The position numbers were made by a program, and so were the translations under genes. This document shows, piece after piece, positions 32,786 through 43,559 of a DNA stretch of 64,000 bases. Position 1 is the first letter of the stretch; each line of letters starts with the position of its first letter. The stretch covers positions 37,018,520 through 37,082,519 of the forward strand of contig CM070625.1 in NCBI GenBank assembly GCA_036346255.1, read 5' to 3'. The notes beneath the pieces were generated by a model. It was given only the letters and a program-made list of their open reading frames with translations. It had not been told where the DNA came from and did no database searches. Source of the DNA: Ampelocalamus luodianensis. Lineage: Eukaryota > Streptophyta > Magnoliopsida > Poales > Poaceae.

Positions 32786-34069
32786 CTAACCTGAAGACTT
32801 ACCAGAGGCGACGTTCTGAACTGATTGTGCTTCTTCTGCAATGACATGGTTCAGTCTTCCTCTTGAGGTAGTTGATGGAGTCCTGGTAGCTTGATTCGGA
32901 GTCTGAGGCACTCTTCTTCCTGCTCCTGGCAAAGAAGTCCTGGCTGGTGTTGGTCCCAAATTGAAAGGAATTGGTGTCGGACCTCGCTTCTGGGGACACT
33001 TGTTTGCATAATGACCTGTCTGGTGGCAATTGTAACAAGTAACTCCTGCGCCATGGTTGGGGTTTCCCTGAGATTGATTATTGCTACTATTGTTGACATT
33101 GGGTATCCCTATGTTTCCTACATGAGACACTAGTGCTGGGGTTCTGAATCCAACAGATAAATTATTGGGACGAAAAGGCTGCTGTGCATTGGTTTTGGCT
33201 CTCTGTAGTTGATTTTGATGAACTCCGTGTTGTATCATCTTCCTTTTGCGAGATTCGTCTAACTCACGACGAGAATCTTCTATGAGTACGGCTTTATCAA
33301 CCATATGCTGAAAATCCACATAATCATTTCCAACCACTTGCACTTTCAAACTGGGGTTAAGTCCACGCTTGAATCGCTTCTGACGTGCATTATCTGTAGC
33401 AACATCTTCTGGAGCATAGCGAGAAAGTTGAGTGAACTTGTTGAGATATTCACCCAAAGACATGTTTCCTTCTTTGGAGTTCACGAAATTCATTCTTCTT
33501 CATTTCCACTATACCATCGGGGACATGAGCTTGACGAAAAGTCATTAAAATTCCTCCCAAGTGATAGCGTGAGAATTCCCATGAGCTGCGGTGTAGTTCT
33601 CTCACCATTCTGCGGCTGTACCTTCCAACTGATGTGAAGCATAAAGAACTTTCTCACGATCATTGCATTGAGCAATGGCGAGCTTTTTCTCCACTGAACG
33701 AAGCCAATCTTCTGCGTCCAAAGGTTCTGACGAATGAGAAAACGTAGGTGGTCGAGTCCTCATAAACTCTGATAGCTTGGAATGATGATGAACTGGCAGC
33801 GGAACAACTGCTGCTTGATTATTCTGACCATTCTGACTGTTTTGGTTCAACAAGTTGACTATTACAGAGGCGGTCTGACTTTGCTGTGTCATCATGGCGT
33901 TCATGTTCTGCATCATTGCAGTCATGAATTGCGTCTGAGCTGCTAGAAGTTGTGCCATGTTGGGCTCTGCGGCTCCAGGGGCTGGTGACTGGTCACTTGC
34001 ATTGACATTGGCATTGACATTGGCATCCTCTAACTGAGTACGACTCGAAGTATTGCGAGTATCAACCAT
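32786..34069 (-). pseudogene. gag: gag of element C (the element's only gene), broken
   Basis: Starts MVDTRNTSSRTQLEDANVNA at 34069. A short Asn/Val repeat, a Met/Gln-rich helix (LLAAQTQFMTAMMQNMNAMM) and the capsid-like core (DAEDWLRSVEKKLAIAQC) follow. A TGA stop at about 33602, where element I has Trp, and frameshifts between 33493 and 33600 break it. The second half (33493-32786) is open and includes a perfect zinc knuckle CYNCHQTGHYANKC and a C-terminal Pro/Thr-rich tail ending VASGKSSG. No protease follows: within about 70 bp the sequence matches the extreme 3' end of element I pol and then the polypurine tract. Confidence 0.9.
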
Positions 34070-34746
34070 CTGCGATAATCCTCCACAGGTTTAGTAGATA
34101 AGATAGAAAAGCAATGTAGATGAGGGGGAATAGCACAACAGATGAGATAGACAAGACAGAGTAGATGGAAACAGCCTAATTAGGGGAACAGATTATACCC
34201 AAAGGCAAAGACAAGAAGACATAGCTGAAATGCTATGAAAGCACAAAAACTCTTCAAATTAAAGCCTTAGTGTGACTGCAGCATAATGCTTGACAGCAAA
34301 ACTGCAGCTCCCACTTACACACAACCCAATTAAAGACCTATGCAACAGCGATCTAACAGCGCTACTAAACTCTAATAGGACGGCTCCTAATCTGAACTGG
34401 AGGACGAAGACTCTTCAAAAGCAACTGGAACGAAGCGACGAAGATACTCTTGACGGTTGCCGATGATTTGACTTCTTCTTCCGGACTAGAGAAATTAGTG
34501 AGGCGAGAAAGTCAATTTAAGATTGTAAAACAACATTCAGCAAAGGCAAGAGACAAGATCTCTGGCACAAGATGAGTAGAATAGAATAGGATAAGAATGG
34601 AATAGACTGAGATGAGAATAGAATAGAGTAGATGAGAGAATAACAACTACTCAAGTCAAGTTAAGTTGATTTGTTTTAGAAAATAAGTTTTGAAGCTTTT
34701 AGCTAAAACGACCATGCTAACTAAGGTTGCGTTCTACAGTCAATAT
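34070..34746 (-). other. Untranslated leader of element C
   Basis: About 680 bp between the primer site and gag, A-rich on the plus strand. No coding sequence, tRNA or other structure was recognised beyond its position. Confidence 0.7.
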
Positions 34747-34762
34747 GGCTCTGATACCACCT
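34747..34762 (-). other. Primer binding site (initiator tRNA-Met) of element C
   Basis: The minus strand reads TGGTATCAGAGCCAT, next to the 5' LTR boundary at 34764. Confidence 0.92.
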
Positions 34763-34763
34763 C

Positions 34764-37700
34764 TGTCGGGACCCGAAAATACATCTCAGAACCCTCGTGT
34801 ATTCGAACTAGTCCCGGATCGCAGCTAGCTCACACAGGGAAACAGTGATGAAATACCATCCATTTATTTAATTTAACTAAAAAGATCTCAAAGTAACAAA
34901 TAATAATTAATAACTGGACCTTATTGTCAACGTTTACTTAACTTGCCACGCAGGGCTAAAGAAACAAATAACTCTTGCAGCGGAACGAAACTCTTCAAAT
35001 GGCCAATCAACATGCCCACAGGCAATCGAGTGGAGAAACGCATCCTAATCCGCAAAACCTTCATGGTCCTCCTAGGCGAAGAACTCTTGAGCAGCTTGAT
35101 ATTCTTCAACTGAGCAATACAGGGCAAAAGCCATGAGTACTTTGAATGTACTCAGCAAGCCGTGGGGAAATATATGCAAATAATATTCATGCAGGGCTTG
35201 AACAAAGATTAGCTGTAGGGCTCTTTTGCATAAAACAACATTTACAATAAATACAATAAATAGATTGAAATGCGTAATTGAAAACAGTAATAAGTAAATA
35301 AATAACTGTTTTGAACGACTAGTGAACTTCCCATTCACTTCCCAACCAAACCGACGATAAGTGAATTCCCCATTCACCAATCGACACAAACCACCAAGTG
35401 AATGACTTATTCACCAAACGAACATTATATTCATCAAGTGAACTTCTCATCCACACTCCGACACATTTTTGAAGAAACTCTATCTCCCGTGTGAAATCCC
35501 CAGGCACGTCCATAACCGCAGACACGGCTATTCGAATAGTTTCTGATCTGCAGAGGTTGTACACTTGACCCACAAGAGATAGATCAACTTATAATGTCGG
35601 GCATTTCACGCTTAGTAGGTGTGCGACTAAGTGATCATCACAAGGCTTTTACAAAGCTCCTTCTTAACCCGCCGCGCGCTAAGGTTTCAACACGAATGTC
35701 TTTCCGACTGCACGGGGCCCCTTGCGCCACCGTGAGAATACGTTTTCCACGACTCACACTTCACATGACAGAACCGAAATTAAGACATTGCTAATTAATC
35801 AGCCAGGTCTGTCCCATACCAGACATGTGGTTGTACGGTTAAGACCTAGTTCAATGGTGCACAAGATTAAGTTCTTGACAAGTTACTCAGGCGAGACTAC
35901 CACAAACCCACAACATGTTCAATCCACATCCCCACTATCCACCAACCACTCACCCGAGCGAAAACCATTTTGTTTAACCAACACCCATGACTAACCCCGT
36001 CATGGTACACAAATTTTAACAAGAATGGCTCACCACCATAATTCCATAAATCATTAAGTCAAAATTAATTATTAAGACACATGTGATGACAAACCCGTCG
36101 TAACTAAGCAAGACTAAGCATATGTACGATACCCATGCTGGCAATATAAGTATGTCCAACTACAATTACCCATGCTAAGGTGACAAAGGTTTCATGGCAT
36201 TTAATTATTCAATGGAGGCATAATGACAACAGGTAATAACTAATCCCAGAGCAATTTATATAAAGATAGCATGCAGTTGTATAAAACAATATACTTTTGA
36301 AATCACAGGTTCAATATGATCAAAGGACCACGACTTGCCTTGGAATAAATCCAGAGATTGATCTTGATCTTGGTATGCTACTCCTTGCTCGAAGCTTCCC
36401 GAAGTATCGACGTCTATTCGCAAAACAAGCAAATAAACAAAATAAATAAATAATAGAGAGAAGACAAGCTCCAAAAATTAAATAAAAATCTCAGATAAAT
36501 AGATCTCGAATTTAGATAAATTTAGGAATTTGAATGGACTGAATCGGAGTTCGGATGCAAAAGATATGAGCTCTGGAAGATTGAAATCTCATAAAATACT
36601 GAAAATCAGAATTTATGGATTTACTGAATTATTTTCCTAAAGGAAAAAGGAGTTATGATGTCAGCGAGGCGGTTCGGACAGGTCAAAAGCTCACCCAACA
36701 GGTGGGTCCCACTTGGAAGTGGCTAGGCTCACGGTGGACTTGGTTCATGGGTGTTTGGCTCGGGTGGCTTTTGGGTGTGCCATGTGGCTGATGACCAGGG
36801 GATGGTTGGGATGCCACATGGGCCAAGACGCTGAGATGGCGCTGAGGTGGAAGGGGAGTTGGCAAGCCACGTCAGCAAAGGAAGAAAGCTCGGAGAGAGA
36901 CCGAGGTAGCCATGGCCGGCGACAATGGCGGTGGAGGCGAGGATGAACGAGGGTGAGCTAGCTCCGAGGATGTGGCAAAACGGGGTGCCGGAGAGAAGGC
37001 GAAGCTACTAGAGGTGGCAGCTGTACCAGGGCGGCGGCGGTTTGTCGGCGGCAGCGACAATGGCGGCGGTGAAGCTCACGGTCACGGCGACGTCGGTGAA
37101 GGAGTGGCGCCCGAAGATATTGGAGGTGAGCGCCACGATGGCAAGAGAGCAAGGGTCACAGAGAGCTCCTCAAAGAGGCCGGAGGAGGACGAGCGGCAAT
37201 GCGGCGGGTGGCCGAGTTGAAGCGGCGGCGGCGATTTCGATGGCGAAGAGGACAAAACGAAGGTGGAGATTAGATTAGACTAAGGTTGGGCACGGTGGCG
37301 CGGAAGAAACGAGCAAGGGCTCACCGGAGAGAGTAGATCGGTCAAGGGCGGCGGCGGTCGCTTGTCTGACGGCAACCAAACGAAGTGGTGGTCTTGAGAG
37401 GAGATGATGGGAGCACGGTGTAGCCCTCGATGATGCAATCACGACGGCGGTGGAAGCTCAAGCTGAGGATGTCCGACGGCGACGAATTCCGGCGGCGAAG
37501 AAGCTTCGGTGCAGCTCGGGTTTTCGGCGATTGCGGCGCAACAAGAAGAGAAAGGGAGCGGTGCCTTAGGGTTTTGGTGGAGAGGGTCAGGGCGAAGAAT
37601 TTGACATGAGGTGCAGGCTTTATATAGCATCCGAAGGGGGGGAATCCAAAAGGAAGCCGGCGGCGCTGCGTTTCGAGAGGAACTCGGACTCTAGAGTCCA

Positions 37701-38162
37701 GAGGAACAAGACGATGCGGTGGCACCAGCGGCGGGCCCACGCGGCAGGGGACAAGGAAAAGAAGGGAAAAGGAGCGCGGGCCTTCGGCTGAGCTAGGTTT
37801 CGGCTGGGAAAGAAAGAAAGGCCAGGGCTAGGCTGCGCCGAAGTAAAGATGGGCCGAAGGTTAAGGATTTGGCCCAAGTTGGATTATGAGATTATTAATA
37901 GTTTTTCTTTTTAGAAAATAGCAGAAAATCCAAATGGCAATTAGAAAATAGCAAATGCACTCGGAAAAATTCTAGGAAAAATCTAGAAAATATATCCAAG
38001 CACATAGAACCCAAATAAAATAATTTTGATAATAGTTTATGTTGGCATTAATCATATTAAATTATTTTTGAACTCTGAAAATTCATATTAAGCTCTTAAC
38101 TTTACCAGAAAAATCCAAATGGTTCTTTTTCTTTTAAAACTTCAAAACAGACCAAATTTTTG
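34764..38162 (-). repeat. 5' LTR of element C, missing its last about 10 bp
   Basis: Collinear with the 3' LTR over 3.4 kb: CTATTCGAATAG at 35528-35539, TCP-like GTGGGTCCCAC at 36702-36712, a minus-strand TATA-like box at 37617-37626. It also shows the empty insertion site of copia B near 37320. It stops in ACCAAATTTTTG. The other LTR continues GGATGTTACA, whereas here copia sequence takes over. Reading frames at 36683-37877 are not genes. Confidence 0.92.
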
Positions 38163-40046
38163 TGGGGTATCCTATGAAAACTAAAGGATATTACTTTTAT
38201 AATCGGGATGATAATAAAGTGTTTGTTGCCCGTAACGGTATCTTCTTGGAGAAAGAGTTTCTTTCCAAAGAAATCAGTGGGAGCAAGGTGCAACTCGAAG
38301 AAATTCGGGAACCATCTGAAAATATTTCAACTCCTATTGAACCTCTACAAGATGAACAAAATGTTGTTGAACCTGTAGATCAAGCATCAGCCTCACGTAA
38401 ATCGAAAAGATCACGTCAAATGCCTATAAGGTATGAGCATGACGTATTATTGTTAAATAATAATAAGCCTAAAACTTATTCGGAAGCGATGGTGGACCTA
38501 GACTCTGAATCATGGCTTGAAACCATGAGATCCGAAATAAAATCCATGCATGACAATCAAGTTTGGAACTTGGTTGATGCACCTGATGGTGTTACGACCA
38601 TTGAGTGCAAGTGGATTTTTCAGAAAAAGATAGATATAGATGGAAATATTCACATTCATAAGGCACGACGGGTCGCAAAGGGTTTTAAAAAAATTCAAGG
38701 TGTTGATTATGATGAAACCTTCTCGCCTGCCGCCATGCTTAAGTCTATCCGGATCATTCTGGCTATTGCTACATATTTCGACTATGAGGTATAGCAAATG
38801 GATGTCAAAACGGCTTTTCTAAATGGAAACTTAAGTGAGGATGTGTACATGACACAGCCTGAGGGTTTTGTCGATCCAATGGAAGCTAGAAAGGTATGTA
38901 AGCTTAAGAAATCCATCTATGCACTAAAGCAAGCATCTCGAAGTTGGAACATTAGTTTTGATAAAGTGGTCAAAGGGTTTGACTTTATCAAGAACGAAGA
39001 AGAAACTTGTGTTTACAAGAAGGTTAGTGGGAGTAAACTTGTGTATCTGATATTGTATGTGGATGACATACTACTGGTCGGAAACGATATTCCTATACTT
39101 GAATCTTTAAAAACTTTATTAAGAAACAGTTTCTCAATGAAAGATTTAGGAGATGCGGCATATATTCTTGGTATAAGGATCTATAGAGATAGATCTAAGA
39201 GGCTAATTTGATTAAGCCAAGATGTGTACATTGATAAGGTGTTGAAACGGCTCAACTTGCAAGATTCCAAGAAAGGTTTCTTACCCATGTCACATGGTAT
39301 TAATCTTAGCAAGAGTCAGTGCCCTACGACTGCTGATGAGCGAGACAAAATGAGCAGAATCCCATATGCTTCGGCTATAGGATCTATCATGTATGCCATG
39401 CTATGTACACGACCAGATGTGTCATATGCTCTAAACGTTACGAGCAGATATCAGTTAGATCCAGGTGAAGATCACTGGATTGCAGTCAAGAATATCCTTA
39501 AGTACTTGAGAAGGACTAAGGATGCATTCCTTGTTTATGGGGGTGAGGAAGAGCTGGTCATAAATGGTTACACCGATGCTAGCTTCCAAATCGACAAGGA
39601 TGATTTCAGATCGCAATCTGGGTTTGTGTTTTGTCTTAATGGAGGAGCAGTGAGCTAGAAAAATTCTAAGCAAGGAACGGTTGCTGATTCTACAACAAAG
39701 GCTGAGTACATTGCAGCTTTGGAAGCTGCAAAAGAAGTCATTTGGATTAGAAAGTTCATTAATGAATTAGGTGTGGTTTCGAGTGCTTCTAGTCCAGTGG
39801 ATCTATATTGTGATAATAGTGGAGCCATTGCACAAGCTAAAGAGCCTAGATCGCATCAAAAGTCCAAGCACATACTTCGGCGATATCACATTATTCGTGA
39901 GATCGTAGAAAGAGGTGATGTGAAGATATGTAAGTGCACACAGATTTGAATATTACTGATCCGTTGACAAAGCCTCTCCCGCAACCTAAGCATGAGGCAC
40001 ACACAAGAGCTATGCGTATTCGATACCTGTACGATTGACTCTAGTG
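38163..40046 (+). pseudogene. pol: RT and RNase H of copia element E
   Basis: The first long frame (38162-38794) starts in the linker before RT (YPMKTKGYYFYN), then SWLETMRSEIKSMHDNQVW and IECKWIFQKK. A TAG follows near 38793 just before MDVKTAFLNGNLSEDVYM. The catalytic YVDDILLVGND is intact (YVDD at 39056-39067). A TGA near 39209, then IPYASAIGSIMYAMLCTRPD. RNase H starts VINGYTDASFQ, with TAG near 39656, TTKAEYIAALEAAKE and LYCDNSGAIAQAKEPRSHQK, ending with a frameshift near 39930. It is far better preserved than copia B. Both would have been reverse transcriptases copying element RNA in the particle. Confidence 0.92.
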
Positions 40047-40047
40047 C

Positions 40048-40058
40048 AAGTGGGAGAC
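40048..40058 (+). other. Polypurine tract of copia E
   Basis: AAGTGGGAGAC immediately before the 3' LTR start TGTTGGTGATAT, identical to that of copia B. Confidence 0.88.
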
Positions 40059-41629
40059 TGTTGGTGATATACCCTAGAGGCAATCATAGAGATAATAGTA
40101 TCACGTCTATGTTTATGAGTTATTGAATAAATATTATTCTATTCCTTGAATGAATCATCAGTTATATAGATCAACGAGTATGTGACTTGTTGGTGAAACT
40201 CTTTAACTTATATAATGTCATTCTAAATGGTATCCCTGGTCGGATGTCACTGGTTGGAACACCAGTGACTACGATCAGCACATGTATTGATTGATGACCA
40301 TGTTTCAGCAGTCATGGATATGGGGATATCGAATCAATAATGTGAACGCATATTAGAGAATATGGGGTTGGATAGACCTACCTTGAGACACTGTTGGGAT
40401 TTTTATAATTCTCTGTGTCATTAGTTGGTCTCAAGCAATGATAATGTATAATCCTTAGACCTGAGATCAGCATGGTTTTCTACATGTGTAATAGCACTCT
40501 TAAGGGTTACCAAACACTACTCGTAACTGGGTAGTTATAAAGGTAGCTTTCGGGTATGCTATGAAACATGTAGAGGGATGTGACTGGTTAGATATGGGAT
40601 TTGCCCCTCCTAACATAACAGGAGAGATATCTTTGGGGCCCTCGAAGTGGTCAGATAAAGAAAGTGCATGGCTATACCACTAGTGGTCGAAGAGTTCGAC
40701 CACATAAGGTTATCCGACACTCGATCGAGAAAGTATTGAACAATCCATGGATGACAAATATTTCACCTGGAGTTTAAACCAGATATCGTGAGGCAAAGGG
40801 AGATACACGAGTAGGTCGCTTAGTTCGATCAGTTACGGACTAGTCGTATGGAGATACGAGCTGGTCGTAGACTGGTCGAACGACAGAGTGGTCGAAACCT
40901 AGTTGTAAGGAGTTATGAACTGGTCATGACCAAATACAAACTGGTCGTATAGAGATAGGACCTAGTCATAAGTGATGAGGACCTGGTCGTAGATCATGTT
41001 GCATTTAGGTTGGTCCGATATATTTTGTGTATTCGGGAATCATTATGTCGTGCTAAGAACCGCTACGACTTATGGTCGGAAAGGGTTTCCGAGTCACAAC
41101 CGATTACGCATAAACCTAATAGGTCACACACTTAACAGGTTGGAACAAAACGTTTTCGGATAGGATCCATCATTCTACTATATAAGGAGATGCTTGAGAC
41201 TATTGGGGAGTAGTTGAAGGTGATATGCGACACACGTGAGTTGTTCCACCGAAACCCTAGCTGCCATCTTCCTGAGATCCCCACCGTGAGACTTGGTGCC
41301 AGCACATCGGCGTACGGTTGTTCCTTCCCTAGACGTGTGGATACCGTAGAGGCGCTATTGCGGTTTCTTTTGCGCTTGAGGACGATCCACGATCTTCGCA
41401 AGGAACTTCAGAGGTTGCTGGAGGAGATGATCGATTCGAGAGGGCACTGGACGATCGACTACGACCACTACATCGACGTTCTCGTCGTTGGACCAGAATG
41501 ATCTGACTCTTCTTCCGCTGTACTGCGCGTCTGGTGGTAACGATCTGTGATCATCTACATGTTTGGCATCCTGGTTTACGTGGTAGAAATTTTGATTTGT
41601 TGCTATCATAGCCTAACCATTTCCCTTCA
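40059..41629 (+). repeat. 3' LTR of copia element E
   Basis: Starts TGTTGGTGATATACCC, ends CATTTCCCTTCA, 1571 bp. It is related to the LTR of B but longer. A stretch at 40850-41000 with repeated (A/G)CTGGTCGTA units accounts for part of the difference. A TATA-like CTATATAAGG is at 41177-41186. The short frames 41132-41609 are not called. Confidence 0.92.
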
Positions 41630-41630
41630 A

Positions 41631-41690
41631 GTGCTAAGTCTTAGCGCGGAGGACCTGGCCATGCTGGGCAAGGAGGTGGCAGCGGCTTGA
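41631..41690 (+). pseudogene. C-terminal end of LINE ORF1 (remnant)
   Basis: A 19-codon open end reads VLSLSAEDLAMLGKEVAAA then TGA at 41688-41690. It lies directly after the copia E LTR and about 260 bp before ORF2, where plant L1 ORF1 would end. Identification is by position; no motif is present. The spacer 41691-41949 shows nothing else. Confidence 0.45.
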
Positions 41691-41949
41691 CTCTTGGTGT
41701 TGGGTCAAGTCACAATAGGTCTAGGATCCTTCTAGTACGTGCTAAAATGTGTCGTCCTATTTTGGGTTTTGTGGCTATACCCTGCTCCTCTGCTGGATGG
41801 AAAGGAGCAGTGCTTATCAGATCGCATGTAATAGTTTGGATGTATGCTGCATGTCCTTGCAGGTACCATGAACTGGCTTGTCGGGCCTTATGCAATACAA
41901 TGCAAGTTTTACTTTTCTGTTATCAGTTAGTTCATATGCATGTCACCTA

Positions 41950-43244
41950 ATGGTAAGCTGTTGCAAAATAATAAGTTGGAATGTAAGAGGCCTAAATGCG
42001 GTCACACGTAGGCAAACAGCTTGAGAAATGGAATTGGACAGTGGCTGTACTATCCTATGTTTACAAGAAACAAATCTAGTGACTATCGACAGCGCCTTAG
42101 CAAATGAGATAGCAGGAGACCGACTGCACAGAATGGTATATAAGTCAGCTATTGGAACCAAGAGGGGTATCATGATCCTTTGGGATGATATCATGGTCCA
42201 CTTCGATAGTCCTTTGGTGCTAGATACGTCGTGTATTGATGGTCAGTCATGGATGTTAACATCAGTATATATGGTCCTCATGAAGATCAACACAAGCTGA
42301 CCTTCATGGAGGAAATCAATCACATTTACTCACTGATTAATGAATTATGGCTCATAATAGGAGATTTTAATCTCATCTATTGGGCGAAGGACAAAAATAA
42401 TTTAAACCTAAACAGGAGACATATGGGACAATTTAGAGTTGCAATTGACCACTGTGATTTAAAAGAGATGCATCTACAAGGTCGTAGGTTTACTTGGTCA
42501 AACGAGCAAGTCAATCCAACATTGGAACCAATTGATAGAGCTTTCATTAATTCAAGTTGGGAAGGTCTTTTTTCAGACCACCTCTTGCAACCCTTATCCT
42601 CCTCGGTCTCAGATCATTGTCCTTTAATGATTTCGGCCGCTAGGAGAGGTAGGCCACCAAGAAAGTTCGCTTTCAAAAATTACTGGCCTTTCATGACTAG
42701 ATTCAAGGAGGTGGTACATGGGGCTTGGTTTGAACAGGATATTGGGACTGGCCTGATAAAGGTGCTTCTAACCAAGCTAAAGAAGACGACAAAAGCCTTA
42801 GAAGCCTGGAGCACATCCAAAATTGGTAACACAAAATTGCAAATGCATATAGCTCTAGAAATTCTCCTTCATCTCGATGGTGCACAAGAACTGAGGTGGC
42901 TCACTCTATTAGAAAAAGAACTACGCTCTAGTCTAAAATTGAGAATTATGGGACTAACGGCCATTCAAAGAATAATTTGGAGACAAAGGTCTAGGATAAC
43001 CTGGCTGAAATTAGGAGACACAAACACCAAGTTCTTCCACTCCATGTCCAATGCAAGAAGGAGGAAATAATTCATTCGCACACTGTCAAGCGATGCGGGT
43101 ACCTTCACCCTTCAAAACAAAAAATTGGAAGTGTTGTTCCAGCATTTCACTAAAATCATTGGAATAGCAAAGGCGGCAACAACTATTTTTGACTGGAATT
43201 CTATTCCATCCTTCCAAGGACAGGATGCTGACCTGGGGGATCTG
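41950..43244 (+). pseudogene. LINE ORF2, endonuclease part
   Basis: From the ATG at 41950: ISWNVRGLN (endonuclease motif with catalytic Asn), a TGA at 42022, LCLQETN (catalytic Glu), a frameshift near 42260, ISIYGPH, LIIGDFNLI (Asp-Asn pair), RRFTWSN, IDRAFIN, SVSDHCPLMI (Asp-His pair), then the helical linker to RT (RSRITWLKLGDTNTKFFHSM), a TAA near 43070 and DWNSIPSFQ. All main endonuclease motifs are visible. The enzyme nicks target DNA for target-primed reverse transcription. The sequence is cut at 43244 by solo LTR F and resumes at 59399. Confidence 0.92.
43240..43244. repeat. 5-bp target site duplication ATCTG of solo LTR F (left copy)
   Basis: ATCTG at 43240-43244 precedes TGTTCCCG. 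A second copy at 59394-59398 follows GGTGCTCACA. Joining the flanks gives a continuous LINE frame from ADLGD into KQSFSEQEI. Confidence 0.88.
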
Positions 43245-43559
43245 TGTTCCCGTTTGTCCTGAGTCTTTAAGTTTTTTTAAATTAAAATTAACCATTTGGT
43301 TTTGTTAAGAGTTCAAAGCTTAACTTGAAGATTTTAGAAATTTAGAGATCTAACTTGACCTAACTAAACTTCAACTAAACCCAGTTATTTGGTGTTCTTT
43401 GTTTGTTGGAGTTCCTTGTTGCTCTTTGGCTTTTGGCATCTTTTCTCTATTTGCCTTGTTTGCCCTCCAGGCTAGCTTTTCCCCTCTAGGTCTCTCTCTT
43501 TTCGTCTAGACCCTCCTATTGTTGAACGTCTCCTACTGTTCAGTTCCATCCCATCTTTC

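Larger units (their letters stand above)
21345..38162 (-). mobile_element. Gag-only non-autonomous Tekay-like element C, with nested copia B and a deleted end
   Basis: The minus-strand order is 5' LTR (34764-38162, lacking about 10 terminal bases), primer site, leader, gag, polypurine tract, 3' LTR (21345-32713, split by copia B). The internal region is only about 2050 bp and holds no protease, RT, RNase H or integrase. The gag end is joined almost directly to sequence matching the last codons of element I pol. C would therefore have needed pol proteins from a relative such as A or I. The left flank is element A (CTTGA at 21340-21344 is the presumed target duplication). The right flank is lost by the deletion at 38162, so no duplication can be confirmed. 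Confidence 0.88.
38163..41629 (+). mobile_element. 5'-truncated Ty1/copia element E (Angela/BARE-like)
   Basis: Begins abruptly inside the coding region between integrase and RT, then RT, RNase H, polypurine tract and a complete 3' LTR. Its 5' LTR, gag, protease and integrase are absent, lost at the junction with element C. The 3' LTR ends TTTCCCTTCA at 41629 and is followed by the LINE ORF1 end, so E had inserted into the LINE. Confidence 0.9.
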
